From assembly GCF_902859855.1 (NCBI RefSeq), contig NZ_CADIKH010000025.1, forward strand, positions 1 through 64,000: a stretch of 64,000 nucleotides of DNA. Reading direction: 5' to 3'. This document shows, in pieces, positions 8,759-17,634 of this stretch (the first letter of the stretch is position 1; each line of letters opens with the position of its first letter). The notes under the pieces are model-generated. The model was not told the origin of the DNA. It saw only the letters and a list, made by a program, of their open reading frames with translations, and did not search any database. Both the position numbers and the translations under genes were made by a program. This stretch comes from Paraburkholderia humisilvae (GTDB lineage: Bacteria; Pseudomonadota; Gammaproteobacteria; Burkholderiales; Burkholderiaceae).

Positions 8759-10054
8759 TCAGGCGCTTGAGCACATGTCGACGGGGCACGCGAGCGCGTC
8801 GTGCACCGCGCGTGCCGTGGCAAGCACGCCTTCGTCATTGCCGCGCGCACCGATAACCGACAGCCCGAGCGGCGCATCGTCGAACGACGTCCATGGCAGG
8901 TTGACCTGCGGCAAGCCGGCCAGCCCCGCGATACACAGCATCTGTTGCGCGCGCACCCGCACTTCGTCGACTTCCGCGCCGGACGCGCCGATCAGCGGTG
9001 CAATCCAAGGCAGCGTCGGCATCACGATATACGTGTCAGGCTCGTCAAATATGCGCGCGAGGGTACGAATCGCATCGGTGCGCACACGTTGCGCGACCTG
9101 CACCTGCTCGTTGCTGACGTTGACCGCGGCCTGCAGGCGCGCGCGGATATCGGCGCCGAAGCTATCGAGGTGCCGCAACGCCCATGCGCCATGCTGTTGC
9201 GCGATTTCGGCCGCCTGCAGCACACGGAAGCCGTGCGCCCATGTTTCGGGCGCGAGGCTCGCCGATGTCAGCAAACTGACTTCGAAGTGGTGCGATAGCG
9301 TATCGAACACGGTGGCGCAAGTGGCTCGAGCCCGCACGTGCAGCAGCGTGATGAGATCGTCGGGCAGGCATAACATCACGCGTTCGGGCAATGCCTGTGT
9401 GTTGCTGTGCGCGAGTACGTTGAACACATCGGTGAGCAATGCGCCATCGCGGGCGAACCAGCCGACCGTATCGAAGCTGTGCGCGAGTGTGAAGCAGCCG
9501 TTGCTCGCAATGCGGCCATGCGTCGGCCGGATGCCCCAGATGCCGCAGTAGCTCGCGGGCAGCCGGATCGATCCGCCGCAGTCGGTGCCCAGCCCGATGT
9601 CCGCGTGGCCGGCCGCGACGGCGACTGCCGAGCCCGACGACGACCCGCCTGGGATCCGTTGCGGATGCGCCGGGTTGCTTGGCGTGCCGTAATGGATATT
9701 GATGCCGGCGAGACTATAGGTAAGCTCATCCGTGACGGTCTTGCCGACCCACTGCGCGCCATGCTCGAGCAGCGTCTGCACGGCGAACGCGGTGGACGTT
9801 GCAATCGGCTGCTCCGCGGCCCATGCCGGGTTGCCGGCGCCGGCACGCAGTCCTTTCACGTCGAACACATCTTTTACCGCCAGACGCCGTCCGGCGAGTG
9901 TCGCTTGCGATGAAGGCTGCTCAACGAGACGGGTAGCGATGGGTGTGGCCACGGCAGTGGCAATGGCGGCGGCCGCTGCGGCGGGCAATGCGCCGAAGCT
10001 ATCGCGAACGAACGCGCCGTTAAGACCGGGTTCAAGCAGCATGTGCTGATTCAT
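8759..10054 (-). CDS. Amidase-signature hydrolase (AtzE/HpxY-like)
   Basis: This 431-residue enzyme has the Ser-cisSer-Lys triad of the amidase signature family: K61 in LAVKDVFD, S138 in PGGSSSGS and S162 in GLGTDCGGSIRLP. Such enzymes hydrolyse amide bonds of small carbamoyl or amide substrates. Its gene overlaps the HpxZ/AtzH-like gene by 4 bases, a pairing known from oxalurate (hpx) and cyanurate (atz) catabolism. I see no AtzG-like small gene beside it. It is the last gene of the eight-gene minus-strand operon and probably acts late, releasing ammonia from a carbamoyl or oxamate-like intermediate. Confidence 0.88.
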   Translation of the reverse strand: MNQHMLLEPGLNGAFVRDSFGALPAAAAAAIATAVATPIATRLVEQPSSQATLAGRRLAVKDVFDVKGLRAGAGNPAWAAEQPIATSTAFAVQTLLEHGAQWVGKTVTDELTYSLAGINIHYGTPSNPAHPQRIPGGSSSGSAVAVAAGHADIGLGTDCGGSIRLPASYCGIWGIRPTHGRIASNGCFTLAHSFDTVGWFARDGALLTDVFNVLAHSNTQALPERVMLCLPDDLITLLHVRARATCATVFDTLSHHFEVSLLTSASLAPETWAHGFRVLQAAEIAQQHGAWALRHLDSFGADIRARLQAAVNVSNEQVQVAQRVRTDAIRTLARIFDEPDTYIVMPTLPWIAPLIGASGAEVDEVRVRAQQMLCIAGLAGLPQVNLPWTSFDDAPLGLSVIGARGNDEGVLATARAVHDALACPVDMCSSA

Positions 10055-10428
10055 ACGTCCATCCAGCTTACGTGTGCGGCGACGACACGCCAGTCATCGC
10101 CGATTTTCACCCAACTCTGCGATTGACGTCCGATGCGCGCTTCGCCATCGCGTGTGAATGTGATGTTCGCAACGGCGTAGTCGTAGCCGAACGTGGTGAT
10201 CGACCGCTCGACGATCGTGCGCATCAGCTTGCCACCCGGTCGCTGTGCGCGAAATGCGCGGATTTCGTCATACCCATGCAGGTTCTCCGTCGCTCCATAA
10301 CGCAGTGTATGCGGGCTGTCCCAGAACAGCGTGTCGAGCATCGCGACGTCGTTGGTCGTCAGCGCGATTTCATACGCGTCGAAGGCGGCGCTGACGGCTT
10401 GGTGAGTAGCGGGGTCGTTGATCAGCAT
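10051..10428 (-). CDS. HpxZ/AtzH-like protein (DUF3225, NTF2-like fold)
   Basis: This 125-residue protein matches the small DUF3225 family: HQAVSAAFDAYEIALTTNDV at the start, then YGATENLHGYDEIRAFRAQR and a C-terminal GDDWRVVAAHVSWM. Family members accompany amidases in purine (oxalurate) and s-triazine catabolism and adopt a SnoaL/NTF2-like cone. The exact chemistry is unsettled; roles as decarboxylase-like or accessory subunit have been considered. It overlaps the amidase by 4 bases, implying stoichiometric production. Confidence 0.85.
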   Translation of the reverse strand: MLINDPATHQAVSAAFDAYEIALTTNDVAMLDTLFWDSPHTLRYGATENLHGYDEIRAFRAQRPGGKLMRTIVERSITTFGYDYAVANITFTRDGEARIGRQSQSWVKIGDDWRVVAAHVSWMDV

Positions 10429-10521
10429 GGTGGGGGGCGTGGATATTCGTTGTCAGTGGACCCGGCTTCCTGTCTTGCACAAATTGGGGGCCGGTCGCGT
10501 GCGGAACTCGCGGTGGGCGGG

Positions 10522-11721
10522 TCACAACGCTCGCAGTGCGGCTTCGAACAGCGCGACCGGCGCCGCGTAGACGCCGCGGCCGACGAGGCCGGTGCGTCCA
10601 TCGGCGCCAATCATCGCAATCGCAGCGAGTGGCTCGACGTTTTGCTGCACGACAGCGGCCGCGTCGAGCGCGCTACGCAATCCGGCGAATGCCGGATGGT
10701 CGCCCGCGAGCAGCGCCGACTGGGCGCGGCGCCAGTCCGCGGGCAGCCACGCGGCGAACGTGCCGGCGGGTTCGGGCGCAAGCGCGAACGCATGCGCGCC
10801 GAAGCCGGCCGCATCGATTATGCCGCTGTCGCCGGTCAAAGGCGAAGCGACCGCGTGCGCTGCGTGATCGAGGCGCGGGCCGGCCGGTGCCGCAGCGGGC
10901 TGCGTGGTCCATATGTGCGGCTTGCCCGCGAGCCGCACGCCGACTTCGCGGCCGTTACCCGCCAGCGCGACGACCAGCGTCGTGGCCGGGTCCGCGTCGC
11001 GGGCCGTCGCGGACATCATCAGATGGCAGGCGGCCATCCACAACGTAAGAAAGAACAGCGGCGTATCGGCCAGCATCGCATCGACCGACGGCGCTTCGAT
11101 AAACGGCGATAGTTGCGCGCGCAGCGCCGCCGTCGCGGCGCTGGTGCGTGCATGCAAGTCGTCGCCGCCGGCGATGCCCGTGGCCGCTAGCGCAAACAGA
11201 TCGATTGGACCAACGTGCTCGAGCGCCGCGGCGAGTTCGCGTGCGAGCACGGTGTCACGCCACGCGAGCCGCCCGAGCACGGCAGGGTCGCGGCTGCCGA
11301 AGCGGATCTGCGGGCCGGCGCCGCTGCCGGCGAGCGACCATGCGCGGCGCGACGGGTCATGCGCGTCCGCGACTTCGACGAGCGTCGACGATGGCGACAC
11401 GACCGCGGCGAGCGGCGTGACCACGCCGAACGATTGCGCGTTGACCAGTTTGACCTGGCCGCTCGCGATCAGATGTTCGGCTTGCGTCTCGGTCGTTGCC
11501 CATTTCTCGTACAGACAGCACAGCACCGCCGACGACAGCACCGGTGCGGCGGGTTCGCATGGGTCGGCGTACGGAGGACCGGCATGCAGCAACGTGAAGT
11601 CGGGCAGGCCGATTGCGTCGCGGGCGCGTACGACCGCTCGCCAATGCGGTCGTACTGCGTACAGGCGCGCGAGTGCGGGGTGGCGGGCGTCGTTCGATGT
11701 GGACGCGTTTGTCGGGTTCAT
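10522..11721 (-). CDS. DUF1116 protein (AllG/YlbE-like)
   Basis: About 399 residues. DUF1116 proteins include E. coli YlbE, now AllG, one of three subunits (AllF, AllG, AllH) assigned to oxamate transcarbamoylase, which splits oxalurate into oxamate and carbamoyl phosphate at the end of allantoin use. Family-like segments are RPHWRAVVRARDAIGLPD near the N-terminus, LLHAGPPY, and the His-containing WMAACHLMMSA. The chosen ATG at 11721 overlaps the stop of the CoxG-like gene (ATGA). No AllF (FdrA) or AllH-like gene is in the window, which is unusual. In this operon it could process a carbamoylated product of ring cleavage. Confidence 0.8.
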   Translation of the reverse strand: MNPTNASTSNDARHPALARLYAVRPHWRAVVRARDAIGLPDFTLLHAGPPYADPCEPAAPVLSSAVLCCLYEKWATTETQAEHLIASGQVKLVNAQSFGVVTPLAAVVSPSSTLVEVADAHDPSRRAWSLAGSGAGPQIRFGSRDPAVLGRLAWRDTVLARELAAALEHVGPIDLFALAATGIAGGDDLHARTSAATAALRAQLSPFIEAPSVDAMLADTPLFFLTLWMAACHLMMSATARDADPATTLVVALAGNGREVGVRLAGKPHIWTTQPAAAPAGPRLDHAAHAVASPLTGDSGIIDAAGFGAHAFALAPEPAGTFAAWLPADWRRAQSALLAGDHPAFAGLRSALDAAAVVQQNVEPLAAIAMIGADGRTGLVGRGVYAAPVALFEAALRAL

Positions 11722-12530
11722 CGTGAGGTCGCGTTGAGGCGCAGCCAGCCGCGTACGCGCGACCACACGATTTTCCAGAAGAGGTTGCCGAGGTCGAGCG
11801 GCGCGTTCGCCGGGGGCGTCACGTGAGACGCCGGGGGCGCACCTGTGTTCGATGCGCCGGGGCCGGGCTTCATTTCTGGTGCGGTCTGCGCTGGGCGCAA
11901 TGTGGCGGGGACAACGCGCGTATCCGCCGCTTCCGCCATTGCTGCCACCGGCGCAGCCAGCGGCGGTGCGTCGGCGGCGGCTTTGGCGTTGGCTTTGGCT
12001 TCGGCCGATGCAATCTCCTGTGTCGCGTGCTGCGCAGCGACTGCCGAACCTGGCGCGATGTGCGCGGCGCTCGCGCTCTGCGACGCGTCGAGCTTCGCTT
12101 TCAGATTCTGCGCAAAGGCGTCAGTCAGGCGGGTCGCGAGCTCTTTCACGATGCCGCCGCGCGAAAACTGCGCGAGGCTGCCCGCGATCGTATAGTCGAC
12201 TTTCACGTCGACACGCGTTTCACGCGGCCCGACCTCGTGCAGTGCGAACGCCGCGACGCCTTTCACGCGCGACGCGCTTTTGCGGTCGACGCCGCCGCCG
12301 CTGACGCTGCCGCGCTTGCTGCTTTCGTCGAGCGTCATCTCGCCGTCGCCCGCGAAACTCGCAGCGATCGGACCGAGCTTGACGGTCATCGCAAGCTTGA
12401 GCGCGCCGTTTTCGGGCGGCGCGGTTAGCGACGCGCCGGGCAGACACGCGACGATGCCGGTCGTGTCGTGAAATGATGTCCACACGTCATCGAGCGGATA
12501 GGTGACGGTAAAGCTTTGTTCGATTTCCAT
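11718..12530 (-). CDS. CoxG-like SRPBCC protein of the molybdenum hydroxylase
   Basis: About 270 residues. Residues 1-150 are a START/SRPBCC domain beginning MEIEQSFTVTYPLDDVW and including KLAMTVKLGPIAASFAGDGE, characteristic of CoxG. A low-complexity Ala/Pro linker (about 155-240) follows, then an amphipathic end, LGNLFWKIVWSRVRGWLRL, that could bind the membrane. CoxG proteins are required with CO-dehydrogenase-type enzymes and are thought to link the enzyme to the membrane and quinone pool. The start at 12530 is chosen because residues upstream overlap the small-subunit gene and do not match the family. It ends in a 4-base overlap with the DUF1116 gene. Confidence 0.87.
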   Translation of the reverse strand: MEIEQSFTVTYPLDDVWTSFHDTTGIVACLPGASLTAPPENGALKLAMTVKLGPIAASFAGDGEMTLDESSKRGSVSGGGVDRKSASRVKGVAAFALHEVGPRETRVDVKVDYTIAGSLAQFSRGGIVKELATRLTDAFAQNLKAKLDASQSASAAHIAPGSAVAAQHATQEIASAEAKANAKAAADAPPLAAPVAAMAEAADTRVVPATLRPAQTAPEMKPGPGASNTGAPPASHVTPPANAPLDLGNLFWKIVWSRVRGWLRLNATSR

Positions 12531-12552
12531 TGGGTCTCGCTCGCAAAACAGG

Positions 12553-13092
12553 TTAGGCCGTGGTGGCCGCGCGCACACCGGCGCTCGTGGCCATATGCGG
12601 CTGCGCGGCCGCCGCGCGGCGCGCATCGAGCACGCGGCGGATCGCGCGGACGATGCCCACATAGCCGGTGCAGCGGCACAGATTCCCGGACAGCTCGTAG
12701 CGCACGCGCGCATCGTCGGCGTCGGGCAGGCGGGTCACGATATCGCGCGCGGTGACCAGCATGCCCGGCGTGCAATAGCCGCATTGCAGCGCGTGTTCGG
12801 CAGAGAACGCGGCGCGCAGGTCGTTCATCAGCGCATCGTCGTCGAAGCCCTCGATCGTACGAACCTGCGAGCCCGCGCAGGCGATGGCCGCCGTGATGCA
12901 CGAGCGTGCCGGTGCGCCGTCGATCTGCACCGTGCACGCGCCGCAGACACCCTGCTCGCAACCGATATTGGTGCCGGTCAGCAGTTGTGCTTCGCGCAGG
13001 AAGTCGGCCAGATGTGTGCGCGGCTCGACGAGCGCGGCAACCGGCTTATCGTTGACGAAGAGTTGCAGCGGTTTGACAAGCGCGTCGGTCAT
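12553..13092 (-). CDS. Molybdenum hydroxylase small [2Fe-2S] subunit
   Basis: Iron-sulfur subunit of a xanthine-dehydrogenase-family enzyme, 179 residues. The plant-type cluster ligands are C45, C50, C53 and C65 (GCEQGVCGACTVQIDG), and the second cluster uses C104 and C107 (QCGYCTPGM) plus C139 and C141 (NLCRCTGY). It passes electrons from the Mo centre to FAD. Its start overlaps the FAD-subunit stop by 4 bases. About 20 Ala-rich residues extend beyond the usual end. Confidence 0.93.
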   Translation of the reverse strand: MTDALVKPLQLFVNDKPVAALVEPRTHLADFLREAQLLTGTNIGCEQGVCGACTVQIDGAPARSCITAAIACAGSQVRTIEGFDDDALMNDLRAAFSAEHALQCGYCTPGMLVTARDIVTRLPDADDARVRYELSGNLCRCTGYVGIVRAIRRVLDARRAAAAQPHMATSAGVRAATTA

Positions 13093-13919
13093 TGCGAATT
13101 CCTGCCGTGAGTGCGGAGCGTCGCGGCCGCGCGTTCGAGCGCGACGCGATGCACCTGGTATTCATAGCTGCCGGGTTCCAGTCCTGCATCGAGCAGATGC
13201 GGGTCGAAGGCGGCGGGCGACGGGGCGTCGATCAGTTCGCGGGCGTTTTCGATCAGATGAGGCGGACCGTCGAGCGCGCCGATCACTACGCGGCAGATGC
13301 CATTGCCTGCGTCGTCGAGACAGAGCGCGATCGCTTCGGCAAACTCGCCGGGCTTGCGGTTGAACTTGTAGTAGCTCCAGCGCGCGCCGGTTGTCAGCTT
13401 CCTGATGCGCACTCCGGCGAGAATCTCGTCGGGTTCGAGCGCGGTCGTGAACGCGCCGGCCATCCAGTCAGCGCTTTTGACCACGCGTTCGCCGTGCGCG
13501 CCGATCACCAGAAAATCGGCATCGAGGCCGCGCGTCACATTGATCCAGTCGGCGGCCGGGTCCGCGTGCGCCAGACTGCCGCCGAGCGTGCCGCGATTGC
13601 GCACCGCGCGATACGCGATGCCGCGCGCGACGTAGGCCATCAGCCCTTGCGTGTAATCGTCGACGGCGCGGTCTTCGATTTGCGCGTGCGTGATACTCGC
13701 GCCGAGCACGCCGCACGCGCCTTCATCGCGGCATGCGCGCAGTGCGGCGATGCCCCGCAAGTCGACCAGCGATTCCGGCTGCGCGAATCGCAGATTCATC
13801 ATCGGGCCGAGCGACTGGCTGCCGGCGACGAATTTGCCGTTACCGCCGCTCGCGGCAACGAGGCGGATCGCGTCGTCGCAGTTGAGCGGCTTTTCATAGT
13901 CGAATGCGGCGGCCTTCAT
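13089..13919 (-). CDS. Molybdenum hydroxylase FAD-binding medium subunit
   Basis: 276 residues of the CoxM/CutM type. The FAD pyrophosphate motif reads FVAGSQSLGPMMNLRFAQPE, and the second typical block NRGTLGGSLAHADPAADW is present. It accepts electrons from the [2Fe-2S] subunit. The gene overlaps both the large-subunit gene upstream and the small-subunit gene downstream by 4 bases each, so the three subunits are translated as a coupled set in the order large, medium, small. Confidence 0.93.
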   Translation of the reverse strand: MKAAAFDYEKPLNCDDAIRLVAASGGNGKFVAGSQSLGPMMNLRFAQPESLVDLRGIAALRACRDEGACGVLGASITHAQIEDRAVDDYTQGLMAYVARGIAYRAVRNRGTLGGSLAHADPAADWINVTRGLDADFLVIGAHGERVVKSADWMAGAFTTALEPDEILAGVRIRKLTTGARWSYYKFNRKPGEFAEAIALCLDDAGNGICRVVIGALDGPPHLIENARELIDAPSPAAFDPHLLDAGLEPGSYEYQVHRVALERAAATLRTHGRNSQ

Positions 13920-16333
13920 GCGGGCACTCCTTTTGCGGCGCCTTCACGCGCGGCGGCTTGCGCGATTGCTTCCAGCACGACGCGCGGCGATATCGGCAGG
14001 CGTGTCACTTCGGCGCCGAGCGGGCGCAGCGCGTCGTTGACGGCGTTCGCGATCGCGGCGGTCGAGCCGATCGCACCGGATTCGCCGATGCCTTTCTGGC
14101 CGAACTCGGTATACGGGGCCGGCGTTTCCATATGCTCGATGCGGATCGCCGGCACCTCGGTCGCACCGGGCAGCAGATAGTCGGCGAGCGTCGACGCCAG
14201 CGGCTGGCCGTCTTCACTGTACGGCATCGCTTCGTAAAGCGCGGTGCCGATGCCTTGCGCGGCGCCGCCGTAAACCTGGCCATCGACGACCATCGGGTTG
14301 ATCAGCACGCCGCCGTCTTCGACGATCACGTAATCAAGAATCTCGGTCAGCCCGAGCGCGGTATCGACCGCTACGACGACCGCGTGACAGGCATAGCTGA
14401 ACGTACCGGTGTCGCGCTTTGCCTGGTAGGTGGTCGCGACTTCGAGGCCGCGCGGGTCGACGTCGGGCGGCAGCAGTTGCGGTTTCAGATACCACGTGTG
14501 CGCGATCTGCTCGAACGTGCACGACGCGCCATCCGGTCCGACGGCCGCGCCCTGGCGCCAGCTCACGTCGTCCACCGGCACTTTTAGCAGCCACGCGCCG
14601 ATTTTGAGCAGCCGCTCCTTTAGTTCCTTCGCCGCCTGTCCGACCGCGCCGCCTGCCATCACGATCGAGCGCGAGCCCCAGGTGCCGGTCGAATAGGGCG
14701 TGACGCCGGTATCGCCGAGCACCACACGCACCCGATCGGTGTCGACGCCGAGCACGTCGTGCGCGATCTGCGCAAGCGTGGTCTCCATGCTCTGACCGTG
14801 CGAATGAATGCCCGCTCGCACTTCAAGCACGCCGTCGGGTGTCACGCGCAGCACCGCGGGCTCGCGTCCCGGCACCATCGGAATGCCCCAGCCGTGATAG
14901 ACCGACGTACCGTGCGCGCCCTGTTCGCAGAACACCGCGATGCCGAAGCCGATCCGGCGTCCGTCCGCTGCGCCGCGTTGCTGCCGCGCACGCACCGCGG
15001 GCAGGTCGATCGCGGCGACCGCGCGGCGCACCGCTTCCGGATAGTCGCCGCTATCGAAGTGCTTGTTCGTGATGTTGTCGAACGGCATTTCATGCGGCTC
15101 GACGAGGTTGCGCAGCCGCACTTGATGCGGTTCGAGGCCGGCGGCCACCGCGATCGCGTCCATCATCGTTTCGATCGCGTAGCAGACGCCGGTGCGCGCG
15201 ACGCCGCGATACGGCAGGATCGGCGGCTTGTTCGTCGCAACCGACCAGGTGCGGCAGCGGTAGCGGTCCATCTTGTAGGGGCCGGGCAGAATGCTGCCGA
15301 CTTGCGCCGCTTCGAGACACGCGGAAAACGGATACGACGAATACGCGCCGGAATCGACGGTCGCTTCGCATTCGACGGCCAGCAGACGTCCGTCGCGCTC
15401 CGCATAGGCGGTGATGTCGTAGTCGTGCTCGCGGCAATTCGCATTGGCGGTCAATTGCTCGCGGCGGTCTTCGAGCCAGCGCACGGGCCGTTCGAGCTGC
15501 ATCGCGAGCCAGCCGCAGCACACTTCCTCGGGCAGCAGAATACCTTTGTAGCCGAAGCCGCCGCCGACGTCCGGGGCGATCACGCGAAGCTGGCCTTCAT
15601 CGAGTCCGAGGCACTGCGCGAGACCGGTGCGCGTGATGTGCGGCATTTGTGCGGAGGTGTGCACGATCAGTTGCGCGAGACGCTTGTCCCAGTGCGCGAC
15701 CACGCCACGGCCTTCCATCGGCGCCATGCTCTGGCGCGACGTGCGCAGCTTGCGCTGCACGCGGATCGGCGCGCGCCGGCGGATCTCGTCGAGGTCGGTT
15801 TCAGTTGCGGCGGCAACCTGAGCATCGACAAAGGTTTCGAGAAAGACGTTGTCGCCCCAGTGTTCGTGGACGAGCGCGGAGCCTTCGCGTCGCGCGTCGA
15901 GCATGTCGACCACGGCCGGCAGTTCTTCGAAGTCGACGAACACCTGCGCGGCGATATCTTCCGCTTCGGCACGTGTGGCGGCGACGCACATCGCGATCAT
16001 TTCGCCCACCTGGCGGACCTTGCCGCGCGCGAGCACCGGTTGTTCCGACGATTTGAACCCCGGCAGTCCCGAGTTCGCGACAATCGGCTGCACTCCGTTG
16101 AGGTCGGCATGCGTGTAGACCGCGTGTTCGAAGCCTGCGGGCTTTTCTATCCCGACGATATGACCATGCGCAATCGGACTGCGCACGAACGCGACGTCGA
16201 GCATGCCGACCATCCGGATATTGCCGACATATTCGCCGCGCCCATGCATGAAGCGCGCGTCTTCCTTGCGCCGGAGCGACGCGCCGATGCCTTGCGGGCG
16301 GTCAGGCGGCTGCTTTGCGGGTCGTTTGATCAT
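13916..16333 (-). CDS. Molybdenum hydroxylase large (Mo-MCD) catalytic subunit
   Basis: Catalytic subunit with molybdopterin cytosine dinucleotide, 805 residues from ATG 16333 (MIKRPAKQPPDR); a much longer open frame runs to 17215 but the extra part is antisense-like within the amidohydrolase gene. Cofactor and active-site marks are DVGGGFGYKG, the GQKGIGESGAIGS loop with the catalytic Glu at about 751, and the loop LPYRGVARTG. In true CO dehydrogenase that loop is AYRCSFR with a Cys ligand to Cu, so this is not a CO dehydrogenase but a hydroxylase of an organic, probably heterocyclic, substrate. Fourth from the 3' end of a coupled set with neighbouring amidohydrolases. Confidence 0.93.
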   Translation of the reverse strand: MIKRPAKQPPDRPQGIGASLRRKEDARFMHGRGEYVGNIRMVGMLDVAFVRSPIAHGHIVGIEKPAGFEHAVYTHADLNGVQPIVANSGLPGFKSSEQPVLARGKVRQVGEMIAMCVAATRAEAEDIAAQVFVDFEELPAVVDMLDARREGSALVHEHWGDNVFLETFVDAQVAAATETDLDEIRRRAPIRVQRKLRTSRQSMAPMEGRGVVAHWDKRLAQLIVHTSAQMPHITRTGLAQCLGLDEGQLRVIAPDVGGGFGYKGILLPEEVCCGWLAMQLERPVRWLEDRREQLTANANCREHDYDITAYAERDGRLLAVECEATVDSGAYSSYPFSACLEAAQVGSILPGPYKMDRYRCRTWSVATNKPPILPYRGVARTGVCYAIETMMDAIAVAAGLEPHQVRLRNLVEPHEMPFDNITNKHFDSGDYPEAVRRAVAAIDLPAVRARQQRGAADGRRIGFGIAVFCEQGAHGTSVYHGWGIPMVPGREPAVLRVTPDGVLEVRAGIHSHGQSMETTLAQIAHDVLGVDTDRVRVVLGDTGVTPYSTGTWGSRSIVMAGGAVGQAAKELKERLLKIGAWLLKVPVDDVSWRQGAAVGPDGASCTFEQIAHTWYLKPQLLPPDVDPRGLEVATTYQAKRDTGTFSYACHAVVVAVDTALGLTEILDYVIVEDGGVLINPMVVDGQVYGGAAQGIGTALYEAMPYSEDGQPLASTLADYLLPGATEVPAIRIEHMETPAPYTEFGQKGIGESGAIGSTAAIANAVNDALRPLGAEVTRLPISPRVVLEAIAQAAAREGAAKGVPA

Positions 16334-16371
16334 CGGTCGTGTTCCTTGCGGCGGGGTGTTGGGTCGGACAC

Positions 16372-17634
16372 TCAGGCGGCCCGCGCGAGCGGCAGGCTCG
16401 GCGAGTTCGCGTCGTAGCGCACGCCGTCGCGCACGCATAGCACCGGCGTGAGCATCCGGTCCGTGACGATCTGCGTGCCTTCGTTGTCCTCGAGCACCCA
16501 GCGGCCGCGCCGGTCGTCGAGCACGCTGATGTCCGCGACCCCGCCCACTTTCAGCGTGCCGAGTTCGCCTTCCATGCCGATCATCCGCGCCGCGTTCGAC
16601 GTGACCATCCGCACCACCTGATCGAGCGGCAGGCCGAGTGCGAGCATGCTCGTCATCGCGCTGACAAGGCTGAATTGCGTGCGGCCGAGGAACGAGTGCT
16701 CTTCGTCCGGGTGGCTGTCGGGCGTGCCGGCCGGCGCGGGCAGGTGCGTGTTGTAGCCGTGCATGTCCGCGCCGAGCGTGTCCGGCACGACGCCCGCGTC
16801 GAGCACGATGCGGGCGGTTTTGAAGCTGAAATGCGAGCCGTGGCCGACGTCGACCTTTAACCCGCGCGCGATTGCTTCCGGCACCAGCGGGTGCAGCCTG
16901 CCGTTCTCTTCGACGAAGCCGCCCGGATGGCGGCTGAACGGATGCGCGAGGATATCGCCGGGTTTCAGTGTTTCGACCACCTGGTTGAAGATCGAGTCCG
17001 GATTGACCGGCAGGCCGCCGTGCTCCGGTTTCGGCCACAGCTGGCCGAAGTGAATGTAGACGGGCAGCCGTGCGTCGCGGCCGATCTGCGACGCGATCTT
17101 CATCACGTCGAGGCCCCAGCGTGCGAAGCCACCAATTTCGGCATGCGCCTTCACGCCTTTCACAAGGTCGCTGTTCGCTTGCGCGGCCTTGACGGTCGCG
17201 GCGGCATCGAGACATTCGGGCCGATAGAGGTCGGGGTAGTAGTGACCTTCGAGCCCGCCGACAATGTACGCGGAGATGAACGCGAGCACGCGCGTCTTCG
17301 ACGGCGCGGCGATGAAATGGCGGAATCCCGGAATCGTGATGCAGCTCGGACCGCCCTGGTCAACCAGCGTGGTCACGCCGGAACGTACGCCGCATAGGTC
17401 CGGGTTCAGCCCGAAGCGGCCGGTCACGTATTGATAGACGTGCGCGTGCGTATCGATCAGGCCCGGCAGCACAAGCTTGTCCTTGCAGTCGACGATTTCG
17501 GCGATCGGCGCGGTGGCGGCGAGGTCGGGGCCGATCGCGGCGATGCGCGCCTCATCGACGAGAATGTCGAGGGTTGCATCGAGGCCGGCTGCGGGGTCGA
17601 TGACACGGCCGCCTTTCAGTAGAACCTGAGTCAT
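16372..17634 (-). CDS. Dihydroorotase-like cyclic amidohydrolase
   Basis: 420 residues from MTQVLLKGGRVIDPAAG, a standard amidohydrolase N-terminus. Metal ligands are visible as DTHAHVYQY (HxH), a Lys in DLVKGVKAHAEIG that could be carbamylated, His in VYIHFGQ and LAHPFSRH, and Asp in GADMHGYNTH. The C-terminal part (MVTSNAARMIGMEGELGTLK) is typical of the urease/dihydroorotase superfamily. Such enzymes open cyclic imides, hydantoins and dihydropyrimidines; deacetylases also belong to the group. As first gene of the operon with a ring hydroxylase, ring opening is the simplest job, but the substrate is unknown. No strong Shine-Dalgarno is seen before the chosen ATG. Confidence 0.85.
   Translation of the reverse strand: MTQVLLKGGRVIDPAAGLDATLDILVDEARIAAIGPDLAATAPIAEIVDCKDKLVLPGLIDTHAHVYQYVTGRFGLNPDLCGVRSGVTTLVDQGGPSCITIPGFRHFIAAPSKTRVLAFISAYIVGGLEGHYYPDLYRPECLDAAATVKAAQANSDLVKGVKAHAEIGGFARWGLDVMKIASQIGRDARLPVYIHFGQLWPKPEHGGLPVNPDSIFNQVVETLKPGDILAHPFSRHPGGFVEENGRLHPLVPEAIARGLKVDVGHGSHFSFKTARIVLDAGVVPDTLGADMHGYNTHLPAPAGTPDSHPDEEHSFLGRTQFSLVSAMTSMLALGLPLDQVVRMVTSNAARMIGMEGELGTLKVGGVADISVLDDRRGRWVLEDNEGTQIVTDRMLTPVLCVRDGVRYDANSPSLPLARAA

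Noticed and set aside
13916..16333. Annotation as carbon monoxide dehydrogenase CoxL
   Set aside because: The Cys-containing AYRCSFR loop is absent; PYRGVAR is found instead.
16334..17215. Long N-terminal extension of the molybdenum hydroxylase large subunit frame
   Set aside because: The frame is open to 17215 but lies antisense in phase to nothing conserved, overlaps the amidohydrolase gene and is Arg/Ala-rich as expected from a high-GC shadow frame; the family start is at 16333.
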